Shown: positions 1 through 5,952 of the stretch, piece after piece
Numbering within the stretch: the first letter of the stretch is position 1
How the letters are laid out: each line of letters opens with the position of its first letter
Assembly: GCA_030595765.1 (NCBI GenBank)
Contig: JAUVCJ010000080.1
Coordinates: forward strand, 1 to 9,075
Direction: 5' to 3'
Origin: Thermoplasmatota archaeon
GTDB taxonomy: Archaea; Thermoplasmatota; Thermoplasmata; GCA-020350865; JAUVCJ01
Length of the DNA stretch: 9,075 bases
Position numbers and translations under genes: made by a program
Notes under the pieces: model-generated
What the model was told of the DNA's origin: nothing
Seen by the model: the letters and a program-made list of their open reading frames with translations, nothing else
Database searches by the model: none

Positions 1-489
1 CGCCTCGATGGAGAGCTTGAGACCCAGGCAAATGACGCATTGTCTCTGGCATGGGAAACTGTGTATGCATCGACATCCATAGCAGAGTCAGCCAATGACT
101 ACCTTGCACTTGGAAAGCCAGCAGCCACAAGCGCAGCCACACTGAACACGCTCCTGACAGATGCCGATGCAAGCAACGACCCATTCATACTGGATATCCG
201 CACAGATGCAGCCTATACCACAGGCCACGTGCCTGGGGCTGTGAACATTGGATACACTGGAGTCTTTACAGCTGAAAACATAACTCTTCTACCAAAGGAC
301 AAACAGATCGTTGTAGTATGCTTTACTGGCCATACTGCAAGCCAGACAACTGCAATGCTTAACATGAATGGATTCGATGCCATAGCCCTCAAGTGGGGCT
401 TTGAAGGCTGGTCCGATGGCGGCAAAGCGTTTAGTGCAACAGCAGACCATGAGCTGGTGACAGGCACTGCACCTGGAGTCTGGCCCTGA
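1..489 (+). CDS. Rhodanese-domain protein, 5' end beyond window
   Basis: The reading frame is open from the first base, so the start codon lies upstream and this is the C-terminal 162 residues. The visible part holds one rhodanese (sulfurtransferase) domain. It begins near 'FILDIRT' (base about 165), has the CH2A-like stretch 'GHVPGAVNIGY', and ends with 'FEGWSDGG'. The persulfide-carrying cysteine is in the loop CFTGHTA (Cys codon at 319-321). Rhodaneses move sulfane sulfur from thiosulfate or persulfides to thiol acceptors. The protein stops with TGA after 'GTAPGVWP'. A second rhodanese copy or a signal peptide could lie in the missing N-terminus. The next gene starts 104 bases downstream on the same strand and also carries a rhodanese domain, so a joint role in persulfide relay is inferred. 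The domain call is firm; the substrate is unknown. Confidence 0.85.
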   Translation, partial: RLDGELETQANDALSLAWETVYASTSIAESANDYLALGKPAATSAATLNTLLTDADASNDPFILDIRTDAAYTTGHVPGAVNIGYTGVFTAENITLLPKDKQIVVVCFTGHTASQTTAMLNMNGFDAIALKWGFEGWSDGGKAFSATADHELVTGTAPGVWP

Positions 490-593
490 ACTGCATGTTG
501 AAAAGGCAAAGAGCAGGAAAGACAAAGGTTAAGAATGAACCAATGGAACTTATAGTGGATAAGTTAGAGAAATGTGAAACGGAGGAATAGAAA

Positions 594-2831
594 ATGGCAC
601 TGAAAGTTGTAATAGTCGGAGGGGTAGCTGGAGGAGCAAGCACAGTAACACGTGCACGCAGGTTGAATGAAAAGGCAGAAATGATCCTGTTCGAGAGGGG
701 AGAGTACATTTCCTTTGCGAACTGCGGACTGCCATACTATATTGGTAATGAGATCAAAGACCGCGAAGACCTACTTGTGACCAAGGTGGAACTGCTTGAG
801 AACAGGTTCAATGTCGATGTAAGGATCTTTAGCGAGGTCATCGATATTGACAGGGAAAACAAGAATATCACCATTAAGAAGGTCAAGACCGGCGAGACCT
901 ACACTGAAACCTATGACAAACTCGTTCTATGCCCTGGCGGCAACCCAATAAAACCTCCACTTGAAGGAATAGACCTGGACTCAGTATTCACCCTGTGGAC
1001 CATACCGGATTCAGATGTCATCAAGTCCTATATAGAGACCAAGCAGCCAAGATCTGCAGTGGTCATTGGAGGCGGGTTCATTGGACTAGAGATGGCTGAG
1101 AACCTCAAAGAGCTGGGTTTGAAGGTCACAATAGTGGAGATGCTGGATCAGGTCATGCCGCCAGTTGATCCTGAGATGGTTGCCTTTGTTCACTCCCACA
1201 TCATCGACCACGGTGTGGCACTGCATCTTTCAGATGCTGTCAGCTCCTTCTACAAGGTTGGCGAAAAGACAGTTGTAAAGACAAAAAGCGGTGCTGAACT
1301 GGAGTGTGACATGGTAATTCTCTCCATTGGGGTCAGCCCGAACAACATGCTTGCCAAAAAGTCCGGCCTCACACTCGGAGAGCGTGGCGGAATAGTGACC
1401 AATGAGAACATGCTGACATCCGACCCTGACATATACGCAGCTGGAGATGTTGTTGAAGTTACGGACTTTGTATCTGGCAAACCAACCATGCTTCCACTTG
1501 CAGGCCCAGCAAACAAACAGGGCCGCATCGTTGCTGACAACCTCTTTGGAAAGAGATCTGCGTTCAAAGGTAGCCAGGCTTCTGCAGTCGTCAAGATCTT
1601 TGACCTGACCGTGGCACTGACCGGCAACAATGAAAAGACACTGAAACGCAACAATATGCCTTATATTGCTTCATACACCCAGTCCGCATCCCATGCAGCA
1701 TACTATCCTGGGGCGCAGATGATGAACATCAAGCTATTGTTCGCTCCTGATGATGGAAAAATATTGGGAGCTCAGATCGTGGGAATGTCAGGAGCAGACA
1801 AGCGTCTGGATGTGCTTGCTACTGCAATACGAGCCGGAATGACCGTATACGACCTTGAGGAGCTGGAACTGGCATACGCACCTCCGTATTCATCAGCCAA
1901 GGATCCTGTGAACATGGCTGGCTTTGTTGGCGCCAACATCCTAAGAGGAGATGTAAAGAACATTCACTGGTTCGAAGTGGATCAGCTTGATAGCGCCACC
2001 CAGGTCATGCTTGATGTTGGGACCGATCTAGAGGTTGAGATGAACGGGACAGTCAGAAACGCAGTCCACATTCCCTTAAACGACCTGCGAAGCAGGCTAT
2101 CCGAGCTGGACAAAAGCAAGGAATACATCACATACTGTGCTGTTGGCCTTAGAGGCTACATTGGATACCGCATGTTGGTTCAGCATGGATTCAAGTGCAG
2201 GAACCTAAGCGGTGGTTCAAGGCTTTATAAGGCTCAGAAAGTGGATCTAACCGTTGCAGCAGAAGAACCCGAAATCACCGATGGTGTTGGAGATGGCTGC
2301 CTTCAGAACTTCGACCTTGAGGTCAATGCCTGCGGCGTACCGTGCCCTGGACCAATAGTGAAGCTGGCAAAAAGCATCAAGACCATGGAAGATGGACAGG
2401 TTCTCAAAATCACAGCATCCGATGTGGGATTCTCAAAGGATGTACCTGGCTGGTGCACAAAAACTGGAAACGAGCTCCTGGCAATAACATCAGACCAGGG
2501 TGAGTACACAGCCATGATCATGAAAGGAAAGGGTAAGCCATGTGCGCCTGCTACACCTGTTACATCTTCCAAACCCGCAAGTGACGCTGTTGCAGGAGCA
2601 ATGCCTACATTGGAGATCAACGCCTGTGGGGTACCATGCCCTGGACCCATCGTGAAACTTGCAAAAAGCATGAAATCCATGGAAGACGGACAGGTTCTCA
2701 AAATCATGGCATCTGATGTGGGATTCTCAAAGGATGTACCTGGCTGGTGTGCAAAAACTGGAAATCATCTGATAGAGCTGACCTCAGCAAAGGGCATCTA
2801 TACCGCTACCATCCGCAAGGGTGGCGAGTAG
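594..2831 (+). CDS. CoA-disulfide/persulfide reductase-rhodanese-TusA-TusA fusion
   Basis: A 745-residue four-module protein. Residues 1-440 are a FAD- and NAD(P)H-dependent disulfide reductase of the CoA-disulfide reductase/Npsr type. It shows an N-terminal FAD motif (GGVAGGAS, 9-16), the single redox cysteine in SFANCGLPYYIG (Cys44), a second dinucleotide motif (GGGFIGLE, 159-166), the FAD-closing 'YAAGD' near 280, and the dimer-domain signature 'APPYSSAKDPVNMAG' near 428-442. Residues about 455-548 are a rhodanese domain with active loop CAVGLRG (Cys515). Two TusA domains follow, with CPGP cysteines at Cys584 and Cys682, each also carrying 'DVPGWC'. They are joined by an Ala/Pro/Ser-rich linker (about 645-671). 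Family members reduce CoA disulfide, CoA persulfide or polysulfide with NAD(P)H. Here rhodanese and TusA would deliver the bound sulfur, which is inference. The start is fixed by GGAGGA at 581-586, seven bases before ATG. The stop is TAG. Confidence 0.93.
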   Translation: MALKVVIVGGVAGGASTVTRARRLNEKAEMILFERGEYISFANCGLPYYIGNEIKDREDLLVTKVELLENRFNVDVRIFSEVIDIDRENKNITIKKVKTGETYTETYDKLVLCPGGNPIKPPLEGIDLDSVFTLWTIPDSDVIKSYIETKQPRSAVVIGGGFIGLEMAENLKELGLKVTIVEMLDQVMPPVDPEMVAFVHSHIIDHGVALHLSDAVSSFYKVGEKTVVKTKSGAELECDMVILSIGVSPNNMLAKKSGLTLGERGGIVTNENMLTSDPDIYAAGDVVEVTDFVSGKPTMLPLAGPANKQGRIVADNLFGKRSAFKGSQASAVVKIFDLTVALTGNNEKTLKRNNMPYIASYTQSASHAAYYPGAQMMNIKLLFAPDDGKILGAQIVGMSGADKRLDVLATAIRAGMTVYDLEELELAYAPPYSSAKDPVNMAGFVGANILRGDVKNIHWFEVDQLDSATQVMLDVGTDLEVEMNGTVRNAVHIPLNDLRSRLSELDKSKEYITYCAVGLRGYIGYRMLVQHGFKCRNLSGGSRLYKAQKVDLTVAAEEPEITDGVGDGCLQNFDLEVNACGVPCPGPIVKLAKSIKTMEDGQVLKITASDVGFSKDVPGWCTKTGNELLAITSDQGEYTAMIMKGKGKPCAPATPVTSSKPASDAVAGAMPTLEINACGVPCPGPIVKLAKSMKSMEDGQVLKIMASDVGFSKDVPGWCAKTGNHLIELTSAKGIYTATIRKGGE
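2322..2463 (+). repeat. Intragenic direct repeat, TusA copy 1
   Basis: This encodes the core of the first fused TusA domain. It is repeated in frame exactly 294 bases (98 codons) downstream at 2616-2757. Across the 48 residues from 'ACGVPC' to 'KTGN', 44 are identical. Identity reaches the DNA level in blocks: 2421-2455 matches 2715-2749 over 35 bases, and 2394-2412 matches 2688-2706 over 19 bases. Confidence 0.9.
2616..2757 (+). repeat. Intragenic direct repeat, TusA copy 2
   Basis: This is the second copy of the TusA-coding repeat. The block from 'GFSKDVPGWC' is identical at DNA level to copy 1, including silent positions. The ends of the two domains differ more (about 13 differences over 67 residues in total). 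This pattern suggests tandem duplication with later partial homogenisation. Confidence 0.9.
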
Positions 2832-2839
2832 GCTTTACC

Positions 2840-2860
2840 ATCTTGCCATATGAGCAAGAT
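2840..2860 (+). terminator. Possible hairpin after the fusion gene
   Basis: Perfect 7-bp arms ATCTTGC (2840-2846) and GCAAGAT (2854-2860) enclose a 7-base loop, nine bases after the stop codon of the fusion gene. There is no T-run after it, so termination is uncertain. It could equally be a regulatory site for the next gene, which starts at 2916. The rest of the 84-base gap shows no clear TATA box or ribosome-binding site. Confidence 0.3.
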
Positions 2861-2915
2861 ATCTCGGAGCTCCACATTGCTCATCCCCAAAGATGTCTAA
2901 TAGGGATCCTGAGAT

Positions 2916-3917
2916 ATGCCCATGTTGACCCGCACCAGCGAACGAAACCAAGCTATCGATGCATTCAGAGGTTTGAGCATAGTTGCAATGGTGTTCTTTA
3001 CACTCACACTGAAGCTCAGCTCAGATCTGCCAGAACTTCTAAGGCACAATGTTAAGGGAAGTTTACATCTAGGAGACTTCGTTCTTCCCATGTTCCTGTT
3101 TGCAAGCGGAATGTCCATAGCATATTTTATGAGGAACAGGGAAGGAGTTGGAAACAAGGATCTAGCTGTGGATGTAGCCAAACGCTTTTCTCTTTTAGCA
3201 ATGGTTGGGCTAGCTCTTTCTCCGATATCGACCAGGGGAACTTTCGAAATGGACGAAGTAATGCTCAGCGCTCTATTATTCCCGATTTGCGTTATTCTCT
3301 CAAAGCTAAATTGGGTTGTTTCCATGAGTGTAATGGCCTTTATCACTCTCCTTTACCTAGCAGTAATGAATCCTGCATGGTCTGGAATCGAGCTGGCATC
3401 CGCCTTTGAAGGGCATTATCTTGGTGGGTATGCGGCTGCACCGTTCTACCTGCCATTGATGCTGGCCGGCCTGATAATAGGGCGCTCTTTCATCACAGAT
3501 AAGAAAAACTCATATCAAGAGGTGCAGGTTATGATATTGCTGGTTACCGCTCTCTTTTTGCTATCCCTGATGTTCGTTCCCATTGACAAACTGGCAGTCT
3601 CGCCATCATTCATGATGCTGTCCATCCTATTTTGCTGCTTGGTGTTGTATGTTGTCAGCAAAATCATGCCACACATAGGCGGCTTAGGTGAGCTCAGGTA
3701 TCTTGGCCACAAGCCCCTAAGGTACTGGATATTGATGTACATCTTCTTTATTGCCCCGATAATCCTGATTGCAAACACCACAGGTACTGGAAATCAGCTA
3801 GACCTTCCATGGGGCATGGCGCTACTTTTGAGTGTGTGCGCAGCGTTAGTTCTGTGGATGATATCTCAGGCAATTGATATTGTAGATAACAGACTAAAAA
3901 AGAGCAGACAAAAATAG
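2916..3917 (+). CDS. HGSNAT-like (DUF5009/YeiB-related) membrane acyltransferase
   Basis: A 333-residue integral membrane protein with about ten hydrophobic segments (roughly 18-34, 54-71, 91-105, then seven more to the C-terminus) and a lysine/arginine-rich tail. The N-terminus 'RNQAIDAFRGLSIVAM' matches the opening signature of the heparan-alpha-glucosaminide N-acetyltransferase-like (HGSNAT/DUF5009) family. His44 lies ten residues before Asp54 in 'GDFVLPMFLFASGMSI', the spacing I recall for the family's active-site region. The usual Trp of the HxxW motif is not present. Relatives pass an acetyl group from cytosolic acetyl-CoA to a sugar or other acceptor across the membrane. The acceptor here is unknown. 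ATG at 2916 has only a weak upstream GAG, and ATG at 2922 is an alternative. It is on the same strand as the fusion gene (84-base gap) and converges on tusA. The stop is TAG. Confidence 0.7.
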   Translation: MPMLTRTSERNQAIDAFRGLSIVAMVFFTLTLKLSSDLPELLRHNVKGSLHLGDFVLPMFLFASGMSIAYFMRNREGVGNKDLAVDVAKRFSLLAMVGLALSPISTRGTFEMDEVMLSALLFPICVILSKLNWVVSMSVMAFITLLYLAVMNPAWSGIELASAFEGHYLGGYAAAPFYLPLMLAGLIIGRSFITDKKNSYQEVQVMILLVTALFLLSLMFVPIDKLAVSPSFMMLSILFCCLVLYVVSKIMPHIGGLGELRYLGHKPLRYWILMYIFFIAPIILIANTTGTGNQLDLPWGMALLLSVCAALVLWMISQAIDIVDNRLKKSRQK

Positions 3918-3972
3918 CTACTACTAGCCATAACTGCAAATCAGTAGAAGCCTATCGATAATAATAGAGAAC

Positions 3973-4000
3973 CCTGCAGGAAAAAATGAGTTCCTGCAGG
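3973..4000. terminator. Hairpin terminator between convergent genes
   Basis: Perfect 10-bp inverted arms (CCTGCAGGAA at 3973-3982, TTCCTGCAGG at 3991-4000) flank an 8-base loop. A T-rich CTGTTTTCTC follows on the plus strand. It lies in the 111-base space between the plus-strand acyltransferase gene and the minus-strand tusA, so it may end transcription from both sides. Each arm contains the self-palindrome CCTGCAGG, so the element is also a direct repeat. Confidence 0.7.
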
Positions 4001-4028
4001 CTGTTTTCTCAATGCTGCGTTCACGATT

Positions 4029-4259
4029 TTACTTCTTGCGAATGTAATAGGTGTACACACCACTTTCCTCTTTGGCTTCCAAAAAGGCGTTTCCAGTCTT
4101 GGTGCACCACTTGGGCACGTCCTCCTTTGAGCCGGGGTCTGTTCCCTGCATCTCCAGGACAGTTCCGGACTTCATTTTCTTCATGGTCTTGGCGAGTTTG
4201 ATTATCGGCATTGGGCAAGATAATCCCTGACAATCCAATTTTTCATCTGCATTTACCAT
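4029..4259 (-). CDS. tusA: Stand-alone TusA-family sulfur carrier protein
   Basis: A 76-residue protein that is a whole TusA domain. The persulfide-accepting cysteine is Cys15 in CPMP, preceded by Cys10, with a third cysteine in 'DVPKWCTKTGN' (Cys52). TusA proteins carry sulfur as a cysteine persulfide and pass it to or from DsrE-type proteins, rhodaneses or Hdr-like complexes. I start at ATG 4259-4257 because GAGGTG (4271-4266) sits six bases before it. The in-frame GTG at 4268 would place the start inside that ribosome-binding site. The gene lies 15 bases downstream of the DsrE2-like gene on the same strand, so the two are almost certainly one operon. It is clearly more diverged from the two TusA domains of the fusion protein than those are from each other. 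Confidence 0.93.
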   Translation of the reverse strand: MVNADEKLDCQGLSCPMPIIKLAKTMKKMKSGTVLEMQGTDPGSKEDVPKWCTKTGNAFLEAKEESGVYTYYIRKK

Positions 4260-4265
4260 ATTTAA

Positions 4266-4271
4266 CACCTC
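4266..4271 (-). promoter_or_regulatory. Ribosome-binding site deciding the tusA start
   Basis: GAGGTG on the minus strand, six bases upstream of ATG at 4259. It overlaps the alternative GTG start at 4268 and so rules that start out. Confidence 0.75.
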
Positions 4272-4274
4272 TAA

Positions 4275-4628
4275 TTAGAACGAGAAAGTCAATTCTGATC
4301 CTTGGGCTTCCACTATAAAAGTGGTGGCTCCAACAATCTCCACACCCTCTCTAAGATCCTCTTCCTTCATGTCCTTTGCCTCGAATCCCAGCTCGCACAT
4401 CAGAAGCCTTCCATCAAGGTCTGTAAAACCCTCTACAAGGTCCGCCATATCAGGAAGTCCTTTTGCCTTGATTGTCTCGAAAAAGCCCTTCTTCAGGGCA
4501 GGTGCTCCTGAGGGGGTAAAGAACAGTATAACATCGTCTCCAGTTGCTAGCGCACTCGATGCCAGCGTAAACGCCGGATATAGATTCTTAGGTTCAGCTC
4601 CATTTATCGTAATTGCCATTTTTCCCAT
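4275..4628 (-). CDS. DsrE2-like (DsrE/YchN-fold) sulfur-transfer protein
   Basis: A 117-residue protein of the DsrE/DsrF/YchN fold. The N-terminal strand 'MAITINGAEPKNLYPAF' leads into 'DDVILFFTPSGAPALKKG'. The only cysteine, Cys78 in 'LLMCELGFEAKDM', sits where DsrE2-type proteins carry their persulfide cysteine, followed by 'GVEIVGATTFI' as in that subgroup. DsrE2/DsrE3 proteins work with TusA in handling thiosulfate or persulfide, as studied in sulfur-oxidising archaea. A sulfur-oxidation role is not implied here. The start at 4628 is set by GGAGG (4640-4636) seven bases upstream. A longer in-frame reading to 4724 runs through the promoter and has no ribosome-binding site. The gene is first in the operon with tusA, and may respond to the inverted repeat upstream of its TATA box. 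Confidence 0.87.
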   Translation of the reverse strand: MGKMAITINGAEPKNLYPAFTLASSALATGDDVILFFTPSGAPALKKGFFETIKAKGLPDMADLVEGFTDLDGRLLMCELGFEAKDMKEEDLREGVEIVGATTFIVEAQGSELTFSF

Positions 4629-4635
4629 TTTCATT

Positions 4636-4640
4636 CCTCC
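4636..4640 (-). promoter_or_regulatory. Ribosome-binding site deciding the DsrE2 start
   Basis: GGAGG on the minus strand, seven bases before ATG at 4628. The overlapping ATG at 4634 is only one base from it, and the ATG at 4619 is too far. The 4628 start is therefore preferred. Confidence 0.75.
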
Positions 4641-4693
4641 AAGACTTAATTTTTTTACCTTTCTGGCAGGGTAATATGAGAAGTGCATTAAAG

Positions 4694-4701
4694 CATATAA
4701 A
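4694..4701 (-). promoter_or_regulatory. TATA box for the DsrE2-tusA operon
   Basis: TTTATATG on the minus strand. An archaeal start about 25 bases downstream would fall near 4672, giving a leader of about 44 bases that includes the GGAGG site. One arm of the 12-bp inverted repeat (4704-4715) lies directly upstream, over the expected TFB recognition (BRE) position. Confidence 0.55.
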
Positions 4702-4703
4702 TT

Positions 4704-4767
4704 TAATCCCGATAAAATCAGCAATAACGCTGAACAATGCCATTCTTGTCGAAGATTATCGGGATTA
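4704..4767. repeat. Perfect 12-bp inverted repeat with 40-base spacer
   Basis: TAATCCCGATAA (4704-4715) is mirrored exactly by TTATCGGGATTA (4756-4767). The element fills most of the space between the arsM stop codon (4786) and the DsrE2-tusA promoter. One arm abuts the TATA box, which suggests a paired operator. A long-loop hairpin ending arsM transcription is the alternative. It lacks the short loop and T-run of a classical terminator. Confidence 0.75.
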
Positions 4768-4785
4768 TATCATAATTTAAAGAGC

Positions 4786-5631
4786 CTAATCTCCATTGCC
4801 TTTTACTCCACGCACCCTCATGGAAAGTACTGGAGCCAGCGCCATCTCTGCCTGCTCTGGAGTGACCTTGGTCTTTTCGATCACTGCTTTGGCAGATGGG
4901 TCATTGAGCATCGATTCTATGGAAAAATGCGACTCTTCAAGGACTTCCACATCCCTAAAGCCCACCGAACGAATAATGTCCAGATAAACATGCTTCAAAA
5001 CTGCCCCGGAGATACAACCAACATATGCAGATACCGACTGCCTCAGATAATCTGGCAACTCTTTTTCAAGCACAATGTCAGATACCATCAACCTGCCACC
5101 GGGTTTGAGGGCACGATATGCTTCAGTAAACGCTCTTAGCTTGTCTGGCACCAGGTTGATGACGCAGTTTGAAATGACCACATCTGCGGTGTCGTTTGCA
5201 ACTGGCAGGTTCTCGATCTCCCCCATTCTGAACTCCACGTTATCGTAACCCTCATTTTGCGCAGCAGATCTGGCCTTCTCCAACATCTCAGGAGTCATGT
5301 CCACCCCGATAACAGAGCCATTTTCTCCAACGACCTTTGAGGCCAGAAAACAATCAAACCCTGCGCCAGATCCCAGGTCCAGAACGGTTTCGCCTGGTTG
5401 AAGCTCAGCAAACGCTATTGGATTGCCGCATCCTAGGCCCAAGTTGGCTCCATCCGGCACAGCCCCGATGTCCTCATCATCATAACCGATGTTCTTGCTT
5501 ATCCTGACAGCTGGATCAACGGAATTCCCACAGCAGGTTTTTGCTGGACCACAACATGGCTTTGCCTCCTTGGCGATCAATCCATAGGCCTTGCGCACCT
5601 CTTTTTTTGCCTCTGTATTATCCATTGTCAT
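4786..5631 (-). CDS. arsM: Arsenite S-adenosylmethionine methyltransferase
   Basis: A 281-residue class I SAM-dependent methyltransferase that methylates trivalent arsenic in the cytoplasm. The SAM site is 'VLDLGSGAGFDCF' (83-95) with the acidic ribose contact in 'GVDMTPEMLEKA' (109-120). ArsM-type cysteines are present: Cys68 in 'GLGCGNP', Cys156 in 'ISNCVINLVPDK' and Cys206 in 'VGCISGA'. The last two are 50 residues apart, the spacing I recall between the As(III)-binding pair of algal ArsM (Cys174/Cys224). The N-terminus adds two Cys pairs in 'CCGPAKTCCG' (26-35), common in archaeal and bacterial ArsM. The start at 5631 has GAGGTG (5642-5637) five bases upstream. ATG at 5625 is less well spaced. 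It follows the AbrB-like gene by 11 bases, so one transcript is likely. The stop is TAG. Confidence 0.95.
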   Translation of the reverse strand: MTMDNTEAKKEVRKAYGLIAKEAKPCCGPAKTCCGNSVDPAVRISKNIGYDDEDIGAVPDGANLGLGCGNPIAFAELQPGETVLDLGSGAGFDCFLASKVVGENGSVIGVDMTPEMLEKARSAAQNEGYDNVEFRMGEIENLPVANDTADVVISNCVINLVPDKLRAFTEAYRALKPGGRLMVSDIVLEKELPDYLRQSVSAYVGCISGAVLKHVYLDIIRSVGFRDVEVLEESHFSIESMLNDPSAKAVIEKTKVTPEQAEMALAPVLSMRVRGVKGNGD

Positions 5632-5642
5632 TATTTCACCTC

Positions 5643-5921
5643 TTAAGAGCCCTTAGCCTCCGATGATACAGCATTGGCTAGGGGTCCAAGTAGATCCTCA
5701 ACCGCCCCGGTCAGGTGGCGGGTCTTGATAAGCAGTGCACAACAAACCTCGCCTTCGGCCTGCCATGTTGCTATAGCCAGCTTTTCTCCTGGCTCCAATC
5801 CCAGCTTCACTCGCACATCCTTGGGAAGCACCATCTGCCCCCGTTCATCCACACTGACAACTGCTTCCACCATACAGCAGGGCCTAGAGCCTTCCATGCA
5901 GCCACATTTATCCTTTGCCAT
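5643..5921 (-). CDS. Cysteine-rich AbrB/SpoVT-fold protein (HgcC-like)
   Basis: A 92-residue protein whose centre (17-53, including 'VSVDERGQMVLPKDVR' and 'LGLEPGEKLAIATW') is a swapped-hairpin AbrB/MazE DNA-binding domain. It carries three cysteine clusters: Cys6/Cys8, Cys15/Cys16 and Cys60/Cys61. These could bind a thiophilic metal or metalloid. From memory, this Cys-rich AbrB type is annotated in archaea and anaerobic bacteria as 'HgcAB-associated protein' (HgcC); no hgcA or hgcB is in this window. The ATG at 5921 has AAGGTG six bases upstream. The gene leads the arsM operon (11-base gap) and is divergent from the ArsR-family gene. A role as metal-responsive regulator or metallochaperone for the arsM operon is inferred. 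A direct enzymatic role is unlikely. Confidence 0.82.
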   Translation of the reverse strand: MAKDKCGCMEGSRPCCMVEAVVSVDERGQMVLPKDVRVKLGLEPGEKLAIATWQAEGEVCCALLIKTRHLTGAVEDLLGPLANAVSSEAKGS

Positions 5922-5952
5922 TGATTACACCTTAGCAACGCATAAATCATAG

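Noticed and set aside
2303..2707. Minus-strand open frame with an internal repeat, within the TusA-TusA region
   Set aside because: The repeat is only the mirror of the duplicated TusA coding sequence. There is no ribosome-binding site or independent coding signal.
2322..2757. Repeated segments considered as CRISPR or mobile-element repeats
   Set aside because: There are only two copies, spaced by a whole number of codons and encoding homologous domains. This is a domain duplication.
594..2831. Possible reading of TAG as pyrrolysine within or after genes of the window
   Set aside because: TAG ends four separate genes (stops at 2829-2831, 3915-3917, 4786-4788 on the minus strand, and 7768-7770) at sensible family lengths, so it behaves as an ordinary stop here.
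2747..3055. Plus-strand open frame of about 100 codons overlapping the end of the fusion gene and the acyltransferase start
   Set aside because: It overlaps two well-supported genes in another frame, has no ribosome-binding site, and its peptide shows no recognisable domain.
3986..4201. Plus-strand open frame opposite tusA
   Set aside because: It is the antisense of a clear TusA domain, its start codon lies inside the terminator loop, and the product looks like random Cys/Arg/Ser-rich sequence.
4321..4674. Plus-strand open frame opposite the DsrE2-like gene
   Set aside because: It is antisense to a gene with a strong ribosome-binding site and a recognisable fold. Ser/Pro-rich content is typical of a reverse-strand shadow.
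4629..4724. N-terminal extension of the DsrE2-like protein
   Set aside because: The extension covers the TATA box and leader and lacks a ribosome-binding site. GGAGG at 4636-4640 fits ATG 4628.
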